Source: Verrucomicrobia bacterium UBA1183 (GTDB lineage Bacteria; Verrucomicrobiota; Verrucomicrobiia; Opitutales; UBA9783). Taken from it: 52,456 nt of DNA. Where the stretch lies: contig DBYP01000010.1 of NCBI GenBank assembly GCA_002309885.1, positions 5,028-57,483 of the forward strand. Reading direction: 5' to 3'. Of the stretch, positions 33,362-40,786 are shown piece by piece; positions within the stretch are counted from its first letter, which is position 1; the number at the start of each line of letters is the position of its first letter. Made by a program: the position numbers and the translations under genes. Below the pieces are notes generated by a model. The model saw nothing but the letters and a program-made list of their open reading frames with translations. It was not told where the DNA came from and did no database searches.

Positions 33362-35341
33362 ATGAAAAAGATTGTGTCTACAATGTTTAAGTGTGGAGCT
33401 ATTTGCGCTTCATTAAATACGGTTTTTGCTGGCGGGGATGCACCTGCAGCGGATGAACAATCCAAAGAAAATCGTAGCGGTAATCCAACGGTTGAAAGGT
33501 CTCTATGCAGCGTTGAAACAACAGTCGGACCATCAGAAATTTTGGTCCAATGGAGAGGAATGGAAATACCGACGCAAGAAATTAAACGCATTTTAGGGGG
33601 TAGGAAGACCCTCCTTGGTGAAGGGGGACAAGGCAAGGTGTTTGGATGTGAAAAATATGCTCTGAAATATCCAAATCCCGGGAGGTCCGAAGCGGAAAAA
33701 ACAGAAGGGCTATTTAAAAGAATTATTACCCTAGGAAATTTGGGGGACAGTCAAGCTTTTCATAAAGAATATCGCAAGTTCTTTGACCAATATTTTGGGG
33801 TATGTACGTGGGAAGAGTTTGTTGGGCCAGATAAGTACAAACGTCTTCGCACTATAAAGCCAAACTTATTCAGAAGGGTTCTTGATCCAAAAATAAGCGG
33901 GCTCCGTACGTTCCTCGAACGCGAAGTACTCTTTTTTAAAAAAATTAACGGGGATATCTTCCTTAATGAGGAATATATCGGATTAACAAGCGAAGTATGT
34001 CGATTATTAGCTCAAGCCGCCGCAGGTATCACTGTTATGCAAGACGCAGGTTATGTTAATACAGACATAAAACCAGAAAACATGATGGTTGCGGAATATA
34101 AGGATAAAGATCAGAAACCCCCTAGGATAAAACTGATTGATTTTGGTGGGGCCCTTTATTTAGTTCAGGATTTGCCGACAACTTATCCCGCTATGACTCT
34201 AGGTTATTTGCCGCCTGAAACAAAAGAAATATTCGTAGATAGGCGGCGTGGAATATCTCCTGCTTTTAATGTTTATCAGCTGGGAATAACGGCTTTGCGT
34301 GTGTTAGATCCGGAATTTTACGAGAAAGAGATTAGAAAAGAATGGAGGCAAATGAATCTCCCATGGACGGAAGAGGGCGTGCTGGTAACGTTTTCAAAAT
34401 ATATCCTTGAAGCAATAAGGGGCCTTTTTTGGTCACCGGAAAAAAATGAAGAAGGTCTATTTATCAGAGAATTTCTGAAAGATTGCCTCGCAACCGAACC
34501 TGAAAATAGAATATCTGCGGCACAAGCAGCGGAGATATTGCAAATTTTTAGTTCCTATTTGGAAGCAAAATCGATGGCAAAATTAGGGGAAACAACAAAA
34601 ACTGTTATGGAGGAAATGCCGGAAGGATTGGATTGTGAAAAGACATTGAAATTGGAAAGTGAAAGGAATAGTCTAGAAGACGATGTAATGTTTTCCCAAT
34701 GTTTGGAAGCAGAACCGACGGTTATGTTAGAGGAAGTAAGGGAAACTGTCATGAGGAAAATGCCGGGAGAATTGGATGAGATAAAGACATTGGAATTGCA
34801 AAGGAAAAAGAGTAGATGGGAGGACGATGTAGAGGCTGGTCAATGTCCAGTGTATGTTGAGGTAAAAAAAATGGCTATCAAAGATTGTCCTAAAGGAATA
34901 CCCGCTGCGCTGAAAATCTTGTTGTTTAGCCCGAAGCCTCAAGAACAAAGAGAGGCACATGCCGCAATTCTTCGACTGGTAGAGGCAGATTCGTCGTATA
35001 AAAATACACCTTCTTGTGGTATGCTTTTTCTGTTAGATAGAGAAGAAATTCCTTATTTTTATAAAGTGTTATTTGGTGCATGGGCAGTAGAATATCCTCA
35101 AGCGCTGCAACAGCTGAAGAATCGTACCTATGTTTTTGGAAGTGAACATACTTCTGCGCAAGATATGCCTGTTCCTGAGGAAATTTACAATGAAATCCAA
35201 GATTACAATGAAATCCAAGATACTTGCAAAGCAATTCTGGGACCTCAAGAAGAACCTAGGTTGGATGCTGTGTCTTCTCCAGAAACCGATTCATCTTCCG
35301 GTTCGCCCGACCGAGCAGCTGCCGAAGATCCGTTGGATTGA
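33362..35341 (+). CDS. Exported Ser/Thr protein kinase-like protein, non-RD type
   Basis: 659 residues. A Sec-type signal peptide covers about residues 1-23 (ICASLNTVFAG). The kinase domain spans about 75-400: glycine loop LGEGGQGKVF (84-93), Lys102 in ALKYP, catalytic loop YVNTDIKPEN with Asp235 and Asn240, and DFG at 260-262 in KLIDFGGAL. The His-Arg of HRD is replaced (Asn-Thr), so it is not an RD kinase. Two tandem units of about 38 residues follow (near 410-447 and 457-495; ETTKTVMEEMPEGLD versus EVRETVMRKMPGELD). YNEIQD is doubled near the end. AAGGG precedes the ATG. Catalysis outside the cell needs host ATP, so an effector role is plausible but unproven. Confidence 0.82.
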   Translation: MKKIVSTMFKCGAICASLNTVFAGGDAPAADEQSKENRSGNPTVERSLCSVETTVGPSEILVQWRGMEIPTQEIKRILGGRKTLLGEGGQGKVFGCEKYALKYPNPGRSEAEKTEGLFKRIITLGNLGDSQAFHKEYRKFFDQYFGVCTWEEFVGPDKYKRLRTIKPNLFRRVLDPKISGLRTFLEREVLFFKKINGDIFLNEEYIGLTSEVCRLLAQAAAGITVMQDAGYVNTDIKPENMMVAEYKDKDQKPPRIKLIDFGGALYLVQDLPTTYPAMTLGYLPPETKEIFVDRRRGISPAFNVYQLGITALRVLDPEFYEKEIRKEWRQMNLPWTEEGVLVTFSKYILEAIRGLFWSPEKNEEGLFIREFLKDCLATEPENRISAAQAAEILQIFSSYLEAKSMAKLGETTKTVMEEMPEGLDCEKTLKLESERNSLEDDVMFSQCLEAEPTVMLEEVRETVMRKMPGELDEIKTLELQRKKSRWEDDVEAGQCPVYVEVKKMAIKDCPKGIPAALKILLFSPKPQEQREAHAAILRLVEADSSYKNTPSCGMLFLLDREEIPYFYKVLFGAWAVEYPQALQQLKNRTYVFGSEHTSAQDMPVPEEIYNEIQDYNEIQDTCKAILGPQEEPRLDAVSSPETDSSSGSPDRAAAEDPLD

Positions 35342-35342
35342 T

Positions 35343-35520
35343 GTGATCTACAGAAGATTTATTGGCACAAAAATTTTGTGGCAATGAATTATAAGGGAAC
35401 TTTTTGGGAAAAGTTCCCTTGGACCCTCAAAAACCTTTTCATTTTTTTGCAACAGGGTTGCAAAAAGAATAAAAGTTTTAAGAGGGATTGGGAGAGCTTT
35501 TACAAAAGCTCTCCCAAGGT
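35343..35520 (+). repeat. Dispersed hairpin element, copy 10
   Basis: Forward copy beginning at the kinase stop with GTGATCTACAGAAG, an inverted form of the CTTCTGTAGACAC end of copy 12. Stems: AAGGGAACTTTTT/AAAAGTTCCCTT, TTTTTGCAAC/GTTGCAAAAA, and the second type of end stem GGGAGAGCTTTT/AAAAGCTCTCCC, fully paired. The GC-rich stem is absent. Confidence 0.87.
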
Positions 35521-35525
35521 GCAAG

Positions 35526-35583
35526 ATGATTAATGTATAATATATTATACGTTAGACCGTATTACGGATAGTTTATTAATCAT
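35526..35583. repeat. Nested inverted repeats between copies 10 and 11
   Basis: ATGATTAAT (35526-35534) and ATTAATCAT (35575-35583) are perfect inverted repeats. The first is followed at once by a perfect 16-base palindrome, GTATAATATATTATAC (35535-35550). AT-rich; it might be a melting or binding site, or the fused ends of the two flanking elements. Confidence 0.5.
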
Positions 35584-35601
35584 AAGGTGAGTGTATAATG
35601 C

Positions 35602-35775
35602 AAGGGAACTTTTTGAAAAAAGTTTCCCTTGAACCCTCAAAAACCTTTTCATTTTTTTGCAACAGGGTTGTAAAATGGCTGGGGTGCAGGGCCGCTGCCC
35701 GGCTTTGGGAGGGTTTTTAAAAAAATTCTTCAAAAACGCAACATTTCTAACTTACGTAGACACGCCTTAACCTAG
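35602..35775 (+). repeat. Dispersed hairpin element, copy 11
   Basis: Forward copy after copy 10, downstream of infA on the other strand. Ends in GTAGACACGCC (35756-35766) followed by TTAACCTAGG. Stems: AAGGGAACTTTTT/AAAAGTTTCCCTT, TTTTTGCAAC/GTTGTAAAAT, GCAGGGC/GCCCGGC, and a weak end stem GAGGGTTTTT/AAAAATTCTTC. Confidence 0.88.
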
Positions 35776-35801
35776 GAGGCGTTTGCGATAGTGCGTGGCA
35801 C

Positions 35802-36101
35802 CTATTCTGTTTCGCGGTAGGGCTTTGGACGAGAAGAGGTGTGCCGCGGACCGAAACTGCGTTTGGGAGGATTGGATTGCGTCGTTGTTTGCTTCAAGCG
35901 ATAACATATGCGCGCCTGATTCAAATCGTAGGGACTCATTTCCATCTTAACTCGATCCCCCACACCGATTTTGATGAAGTTTTTGCGTAACTTTCCGGAA
36001 ATGTGAGCCAACAATTCATGTTTGTTGTCTAAACGTACGCGAAATGTTGTTCCGGGTAAAACGGTAACCACTGTTCCTTCTATTTCTATAGATTCTTCCA
36101 T
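35802..36101 (-). CDS. infA: Translation initiation factor IF-1 with C-terminal tail
   Basis: Binds the A site of the 30S subunit during initiation. The first 72 residues form the usual OB fold (IEIEGTVVTVLPGTTFRVRL, LLAHISGKLRKNFIKI, MSPYDLNQARICYR). A tail of about 27 residues rich in Ser, Pro, Arg and Lys follows (PPKRSFGPRHTSSRPKPYRE), making 99 instead of about 72 residues. The start codon gives the standard N-terminus. Its 3' side faces two repeat copies. Confidence 0.94.
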   Translation of the reverse strand: MEESIEIEGTVVTVLPGTTFRVRLDNKHELLAHISGKLRKNFIKIGVGDRVKMEMSPYDLNQARICYRLKQTTTQSNPPKRSFGPRHTSSRPKPYRETE

Positions 36102-36235
36102 GTATTATGTTGTAATATGCATATTTTGCCAAAAAAATAAAAAAGTCAACGGTTTAAATGTCAAAACAACATTTTTAAAGTTGATTACGTTAGTGAAGTT
36201 TATTTTTGCGGCTGAGTAATTTGCATGAAACACGT

Positions 36236-36886
36236 CTACATCCATTTTTGCTGTTTTATGTTTTCTGAAGAAGCTTTGGGGCTGCTTTGTTGGAGTAAGT
36301 CGAGCAAATTTTTCCCAATACCAGCTTCACTGCGAATAAAATTCAGAAAAAGTAGGGCGCATGCGAGTGCATCAAACAGTGCACAGTGGAAATTTTTTCT
36401 ATCAAGTGGGCAAAATTTTCCTCCCAATTGTGATAAAAGTTCCGAAAGATTGCAAAAATGGATCAATTGTTCCACCGTACAGGTTTGTGTTTTAAGATAT
36501 TTTCGATATAAAAACCAGGTATCTAGCCAGGGTCCCCATTGTTGAGAAGGGGTTGAAAAAACGGTGTAAGCTCCGGGAACGATCGGGCAATAATCGCTGA
36601 GTAAACGATTCTCGAAAGCTGCGTTATGGGCACAAAATAGAGCTTTTTTGCGCAGATGAAGGAATGTATCTAAGTGTTGCGAAAAATCTTCATAGGGCTC
36701 CAAATTTTCCGCACGAAGTCCATGGCAAGAGGATTCATTCGATGGAATTGCAGATCTGTTTTTACACAATTTTGTCTCTGTGAAAAAAATTCCATCCCGT
36801 GGCGTGAATCCAACAATGCCATATTCCAAAATACCGGTCTGCAGACTGCCTTCAAAATCAATGGCATAAACGGAAATTTCTTCCAT
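36236..36886 (-). CDS. DEDDh 3'-5' exonuclease, DNA polymerase III epsilon-like
   Basis: 216 residues from the ATG at 36886 (MEEISVYAIDFEG), which puts Exo I (DFEG) near the start as expected; the frame is open to an upstream codon at 36919. Exo II is HNAAFENRLL, with Glu where Asp is usual. Exo III is HCALFDALACALLFL with the catalytic His and Asp. A stand-alone exonuclease domain without polymerase or clamp-binding motif that I can see, so a DnaQ-like repair or RNA-trimming enzyme is equally possible. Divergent from the tRNA gene. Confidence 0.85.
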   Translation of the reverse strand: MEEISVYAIDFEGSLQTGILEYGIVGFTPRDGIFFTETKLCKNRSAIPSNESSCHGLRAENLEPYEDFSQHLDTFLHLRKKALFCAHNAAFENRLLSDYCPIVPGAYTVFSTPSQQWGPWLDTWFLYRKYLKTQTCTVEQLIHFCNLSELLSQLGGKFCPLDRKNFHCALFDALACALLFLNFIRSEAGIGKNLLDLLQQSSPKASSENIKQQKWM

Positions 36887-36939
36887 GTTTATCATTGTCG
36901 AGAGAACGCGAAAAAACACAAGAAATTTTTCTTTATTTT

Positions 36940-36969
36940 ATTGACAAACAAGCTGTCTTGATTTTCTAT
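36940..36969 (+). promoter_or_regulatory. Possible promoter of tRNA-Arg
   Basis: TTGACA at 36940-36945 and TTCTAT at 36964-36969 with an 18-base spacer, putting transcription start about 17 bases before the tRNA. TATAAG three bases further on would be a better -10 but gives a 21-base spacer. Confidence 0.4.
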
Positions 36970-36993
36970 AAGTGGCATAGGATTTGCGTAGTT

Positions 36994-37070
36994 GCGCCTT
37001 TAGCTCAATTGGATAGAGCATCTGACTACGGATCAGAAGGTTGGGGGTTCGACTCCCTCAAGGCGCGCCA
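36994..37070 (+). tRNA. tRNA-Arg (anticodon ACG)
   Basis: Full cloverleaf: acceptor GCGCCTT/AAGGCGC, D arm AGCTC...GAGC, anticodon stem TCTGA/TCAGA with loop CTACGGA (anticodon ACG), T arm GGGGG-TTCGACT-CCCTC, and an encoded 3' CCA. The ACG anticodon reads CGU, and CGC/CGA if A34 becomes inosine through TadA. Confidence 0.96.
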
Positions 37071-37193
37071 CTGTTAAGGACTGCCATGCTTTTAGGTTCG
37101 CATCAGCGCAATGGGTGTATTTCCCCAAAAAGCAACATCGAGGGTTTTTTGGTTCGTTTTATGCTTCGCCGGACGAAATTATAGGGAGAATAC

Positions 37194-38609
37194 ATGAAAA
37201 AATTACTCAAAACAGCATTTGCTTTATTTTTTGTATTAACGATATGCTTCCCTGAACTCATTGTAGTTCCTGCGGAAGCTCATTGGCCTAAAAAGGTTAT
37301 TATAAAAACGACGCCACAAGGACGCGCCAAAGCGGTTATTACGAAACAAGACATCGTGCAATTTCCTCAGAAAAAACGATTAAAGCTTAGAGAATTAGAA
37401 TTAAAACAAAAAGTTGCGCGTGCGGAAAAAGAAGCGGCGCGTGCCAAGGAAGAACTTGCGCGTACCAAAGAAGAACTTGCGCGTGCGAGAAAAGCAGAAC
37501 ACATGGCCATGTTTATGCCTGAGGTGCAGGCATTAATTTCCAAAGTCCAGTTTATGGTTGTCTGCCCTACGCCGTATGAATTTCTGTCTGTCTACAAAAG
37601 CCTGTCTGCATCGGTGGATTTTTGGGAATGTGGAGATGTTTCCAGCGATATTATAGACAAATTAAAAGAAGAATTGTACAATCACAATGATAAAAATGTA
37701 TGGATAGATTTTTTAAAAGAACAAGCGCCTGCTTCATTGAGCGAAATACCATTTCAGCCGATTTGCTTTTTTAGAAGCGTGAGCAATGAAATCTTGTGTT
37801 TGGCTTGGAGCGGGAAGGGGTTTGAATCTGCTACATCGTTTGGATCAAAATCGAAAATTTTCAGAAACTTAGAGCACGTTTTTATCTGCGGTATCTGTGG
37901 ATGTGCCAATCGAGAAATAGGATCGGGTACGTTACTTTTTAGCACAGAGTATGTAACGCTTTCTGGAAATGAAGGAGAGCCGCCAGCTAGGATACCTGCC
38001 GGTAAGAAGATATACATACAGGGTAGAAATTCTTATTTTACGAACCCTCGATTTTTTTCGTGCGATACGGGGAAATCGTTTTTTAGGGATCTTAAGAGAG
38101 AGTGTAGTATTGATTTTGGGCTAGCTCTAAATTTTTCTTTTGATTTTTTTGTTGAAGATTCTGTTTTGGCGCAAAGCATAGCCTTTCGCGCATTACAGCG
38201 TAAGCTTGTTGGTTGTATTGATATGGAAGGTGTTCCGTTAGCGAAACAATTTCATGGTAGAAACTGTACAGTTCATTCTTTGCGGGTTGTAAGCGATCAT
38301 GCTGGACCCCGTACTGCAAGATTTTCCACGCCCACCGGGAAAGCCCTGGCGTTAGGTGTTTTGTATGAAAAATCGGCACCTATCATAACTTACTGGGTAA
38401 ATTATTGGAGGAATTATGAGACTTTGGAACACCCCGAAAAGGATATCGTAACGGTTGATTATCTCATAGGTTCTCCCATTGAAAAAAGCCCAGCGCCTCC
38501 CCCTTTTAAGGTTGTGATAAGGCGTAGTTGTGAAGGACTTCCGTTGCCAGAAATCCCCTTTTCTGCTCCTGTAACGCCTGTAGGAACGCCACAGCTTCGT
38601 AATCCCTAA
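37194..38609 (+). CDS. Exported protein with coiled coil and nucleoside-phosphorylase-like domain
   Basis: 471 residues. Signal peptide about 1-29 (ending VPAEA). A basic segment, then a coiled coil of heptad-like units at about 65-105 (ARAEKEAARAKEELARTKEE). From about 115 it follows the layout of the MTA/SAH nucleosidase and purine phosphorylase superfamily: MVVCPTPYEF at the first strand, HVFICGICGCANREIGSGTL (glycine turn near 233-236) and CIDMEGVPLAKQ with VVSDHAG (343-346 and 367-370), like the family's EMEG and ISD motifs. A Pro-rich tail ends it. GGGAG precedes the ATG by six bases. The domain call is from motifs; activity and substrate are unknown. Export of such a domain is unusual. 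Confidence 0.7.
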   Translation: MKKLLKTAFALFFVLTICFPELIVVPAEAHWPKKVIIKTTPQGRAKAVITKQDIVQFPQKKRLKLRELELKQKVARAEKEAARAKEELARTKEELARARKAEHMAMFMPEVQALISKVQFMVVCPTPYEFLSVYKSLSASVDFWECGDVSSDIIDKLKEELYNHNDKNVWIDFLKEQAPASLSEIPFQPICFFRSVSNEILCLAWSGKGFESATSFGSKSKIFRNLEHVFICGICGCANREIGSGTLLFSTEYVTLSGNEGEPPARIPAGKKIYIQGRNSYFTNPRFFSCDTGKSFFRDLKRECSIDFGLALNFSFDFFVEDSVLAQSIAFRALQRKLVGCIDMEGVPLAKQFHGRNCTVHSLRVVSDHAGPRTARFSTPTGKALALGVLYEKSAPIITYWVNYWRNYETLEHPEKDIVTVDYLIGSPIEKSPAPPPFKVVIRRSCEGLPLPEIPFSAPVTPVGTPQLRNP

Positions 38610-38697
38610 TTTTTGTTTAAAACAGCATATTCAACGAAATTCCTGTTATTGCCTTGACTTTTATGGGAAGGTACTGCAGAGTCCTCAGTTCATTAAG

Positions 38698-39924
38698 ATG
38701 ATTCATTTTGAGGATTTAAAGTTTTTTCAACCCATTTTGCGTGCTTTAGCCGAGAAGGGCTATGAGCATCCTACCGACATACAGGAACAAGCGATGCCGC
38801 ACATTTTGTCCGGAAAAGATTTGTTGGGGATTGCGCAGACGGGTACTGGGAAAACAGCCGCATTTGCGTTACCCATTTTACAACATTTAAGTGAAGAACC
38901 TTCTTCGAGACAAACCCTATTGCCTAGGGCATTGATATTGACACCGACTCGAGAATTGGCGCTACAAACATTGGCTAACTTAAAGCATTACGGAAAATAT
39001 TTGCCGTTAAAATTTGGAGCAGTCTTTGGAGGCGTTAATGAAAAACCTCAAATCCGTGAACTAAAAGAGGGTTTGGATGTTCTCGTGGCTACACCGGGGC
39101 GATTATTGGATTTATATCATCGCAAATTGTTTTCCCTAAAAGGTATACGCTTTTGTGTGCTGGATGAAGCGGATCGTATGTTAGATATGGGATTTTTGCC
39201 CGACGTACGTAAAATCATGAAAGAGTTGCCTTCAAAACGTCAAACGCTTTTGTTTTCCGCGACACTTCCCGAAGAAGTTGAGGCGTTGGTGCACCAATTT
39301 TTAAACGATCCGGTTCGTGTAGAAATCACGCCACCCGCAACGGCTGCTGAAACAGTAGAACAGCATGTTATTTTTGTTCCCAAGATGCAAAAACAAGAAT
39401 TATTGCAGCACATTTTATCTTGCGGCTGTTGTGAAAAAGTGCTTGTCTTTTCTAAAACAAAATACGGCGCCGATAAGATCGGACGTTACCTGAGAAAAAA
39501 CGACATCCCCAATTGTGTTTTACATGGCGATAAATCCCAAAAAGAGCGTCAAAAGTCTCTAAAACATTTTCAAGACGGCGACGTACATATTTTGATTGCT
39601 ACCGACGTAGCTTCTCGTGGTATCGACATTTCTGATATTTCGCACGTGATCAATTTCGATTTGCCGGATGAACCTGAAAGTTATATCCATCGCATCGGAC
39701 GTACAGGGCGCGCGGGTAAAACAGGTGTAACCTTCTCTTTTTGTGATGCTCTCGAAAAACGCCTACTGCGTGCCATCGAGAAAAAAATGCAAGACCGTAT
39801 TCCAGTGCTTTCTGCTAAAGAATTTTGGGAAGATTTTGTTCCCGTCGAAGTTCCCAAAAAAGAGCCTTCTAAGCAAGAAAAGCGCCGTTTTTATAAAGCT
39901 AAGCATAAACGGACCCATCGTTAG
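38698..39924 (+). CDS. DEAD-box ATP-dependent RNA helicase, RhlE-like
   Basis: Unwinds short RNA duplexes in ribosome assembly or mRNA decay. 408 residues. All motifs are present: Q motif with Phe upstream (FEDLKFFQPILRAL, then PTDIQEQAMP), I AQTGTGKTAAF, Ia PTREL, TPGR, II LDEADRMLDMGF, III FSATLP, V ATDVASRGIDI, VI HRIGRTGRAG. A short basic tail (KEPSKQEKRRFYKAKHKR) ends it. The stop codon touches the first base of repeat copy 12. Confidence 0.95.
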   Translation: MIHFEDLKFFQPILRALAEKGYEHPTDIQEQAMPHILSGKDLLGIAQTGTGKTAAFALPILQHLSEEPSSRQTLLPRALILTPTRELALQTLANLKHYGKYLPLKFGAVFGGVNEKPQIRELKEGLDVLVATPGRLLDLYHRKLFSLKGIRFCVLDEADRMLDMGFLPDVRKIMKELPSKRQTLLFSATLPEEVEALVHQFLNDPVRVEITPPATAAETVEQHVIFVPKMQKQELLQHILSCGCCEKVLVFSKTKYGADKIGRYLRKNDIPNCVLHGDKSQKERQKSLKHFQDGDVHILIATDVASRGIDISDISHVINFDLPDEPESYIHRIGRTGRAGKTGVTFSFCDALEKRLLRAIEKKMQDRIPVLSAKEFWEDFVPVEVPKKEPSKQEKRRFYKAKHKRTHR

Positions 39925-40146
39925 GGCGTGTCTACATAAGCTAGAAATATCACGTTTTTGAAGGATTTTTTTGTAAAAAATCCCTCAAATTTCCTTAAAA
40001 GCAGGACAGCGGCCCTGCACCCCAATTATTTTGCAACCGTGTTGCAAAATTATGAAAGTTTTTGAGGGTTTAAGGGAACTTTTTTCAAAAAGTTCTCTTA
40101 GGATTTATGCTTTTATAATTTTTTGTCTTCTGTAGACACCTTCTAG
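39925..40146 (-). repeat. Dispersed hairpin element, copy 12 (full length, tandem)
   Basis: Best-defined copy: GGCGTGTCTAC (39925-39935) starts directly after the helicase stop, and TGTAGACACCTTCTAG ends it at 40146. The ends are inverted repeats sharing GTGTCTACA. Inside are GAAGGATTTTTTT/AAAAAATCCCTC, GCAGGAC/GGCCCTGC, TTTTGCAACC/TGTTGCAAAA and AAGGGAACTTTTTTC/AAAAAGTTCTCTT. Length 222. Confidence 0.92.
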
Positions 40147-40179
40147 AAAAAATCTTCATATCGATAAATTTAATAGCTT

Positions 40180-40357
40180 TTATAACTCTTTTGCAAAAGC
40201 TCTTCCAAGCTCTCTCAAAAGCAGAGTAGCGGCCCTGCACCCCAGTTATTTTGCAACCGTGTTGCAAAATTATGAAAGTTTTTGAGGGTTTAAGGGAACT
40301 TTTTTCAAAAAGTTCTCTTATAACTTATTTTTTATCCTTCGTGGAGACACCCTAAAT
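40180..40357 (-). repeat. Dispersed hairpin element, copy 13 (tandem with copy 12)
   Basis: Same orientation as copy 12. Positions 40229-40320 match 40009-40100 with one mismatch in 92. The outer part differs: its end stem is the second type, AAGAGCTTTTG/CAAAAGAG. The right end is GTGGAGACACCCTAAAT. Confidence 0.9.
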
Positions 40358-40446
40358 TTTGGACTTACATTGTTTTTTGAAGTTCCTGCAGAAAACTAAA
40401 AAACAAGCTTGCAATCTAAGAAAAAAAGCTGTTTACTGCTGGTGTT

Positions 40447-40782
40447 ATGATCATAAAATATGGACTGCTTGATGTTATGAACGGTATCTTTTTTGGCGAC
40501 CAGACGGTGCAACCCGGGCCGGGCTCCTCTTCGTTGTTGATGATGATGTTTTTCTTCTTAGCGTTTTGGTTCTTATTGATCGCACCACAACGTAAGAAGC
40601 AGAAGGAGCAAGAAAAGATGATTGCCGCATTGAAGGAAGGCGATGAAGTGATGACAACAGCGGGTATTTTGGGTACCATTGCGCAAGTAAAGGGCGATCG
40701 GGTGCTTATAAAGACGGGCGATTCCAAGTTAGAGCTTCACAAAAACTTTATTCAAACAAAACTCATTTCTCAAAAGAAGTAA
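40447..40782 (+). CDS. yajC: Preprotein translocase accessory subunit YajC
   Basis: 111 residues. One membrane helix near 30-47 (LLMMMFFFLAFWFLLIAPQ) runs into RKKQKEQEKMIAALKEGDEV and MTTAGILGTIAQVKGD, the YajC signature. YajC associates with SecDF, which follows after four bases. Starts at 40447 or 40477 (MNGIFFGD) are both possible; neither has a good ribosome site. Repeat copies 12 and 13 fill the upstream gap. Confidence 0.93.
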   Translation: MIIKYGLLDVMNGIFFGDQTVQPGPGSSSLLMMMFFFLAFWFLLIAPQRKKQKEQEKMIAALKEGDEVMTTAGILGTIAQVKGDRVLIKTGDSKLELHKNFIQTKLISQKK

Positions 40783-40786
40783 AACC

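Noticed and set aside
39925..40357. CRISPR array, because of repeated similar units
   Set aside because: Only two units of about 220 bases, with no short regular spacers and no cas genes; they are copies of the dispersed element.
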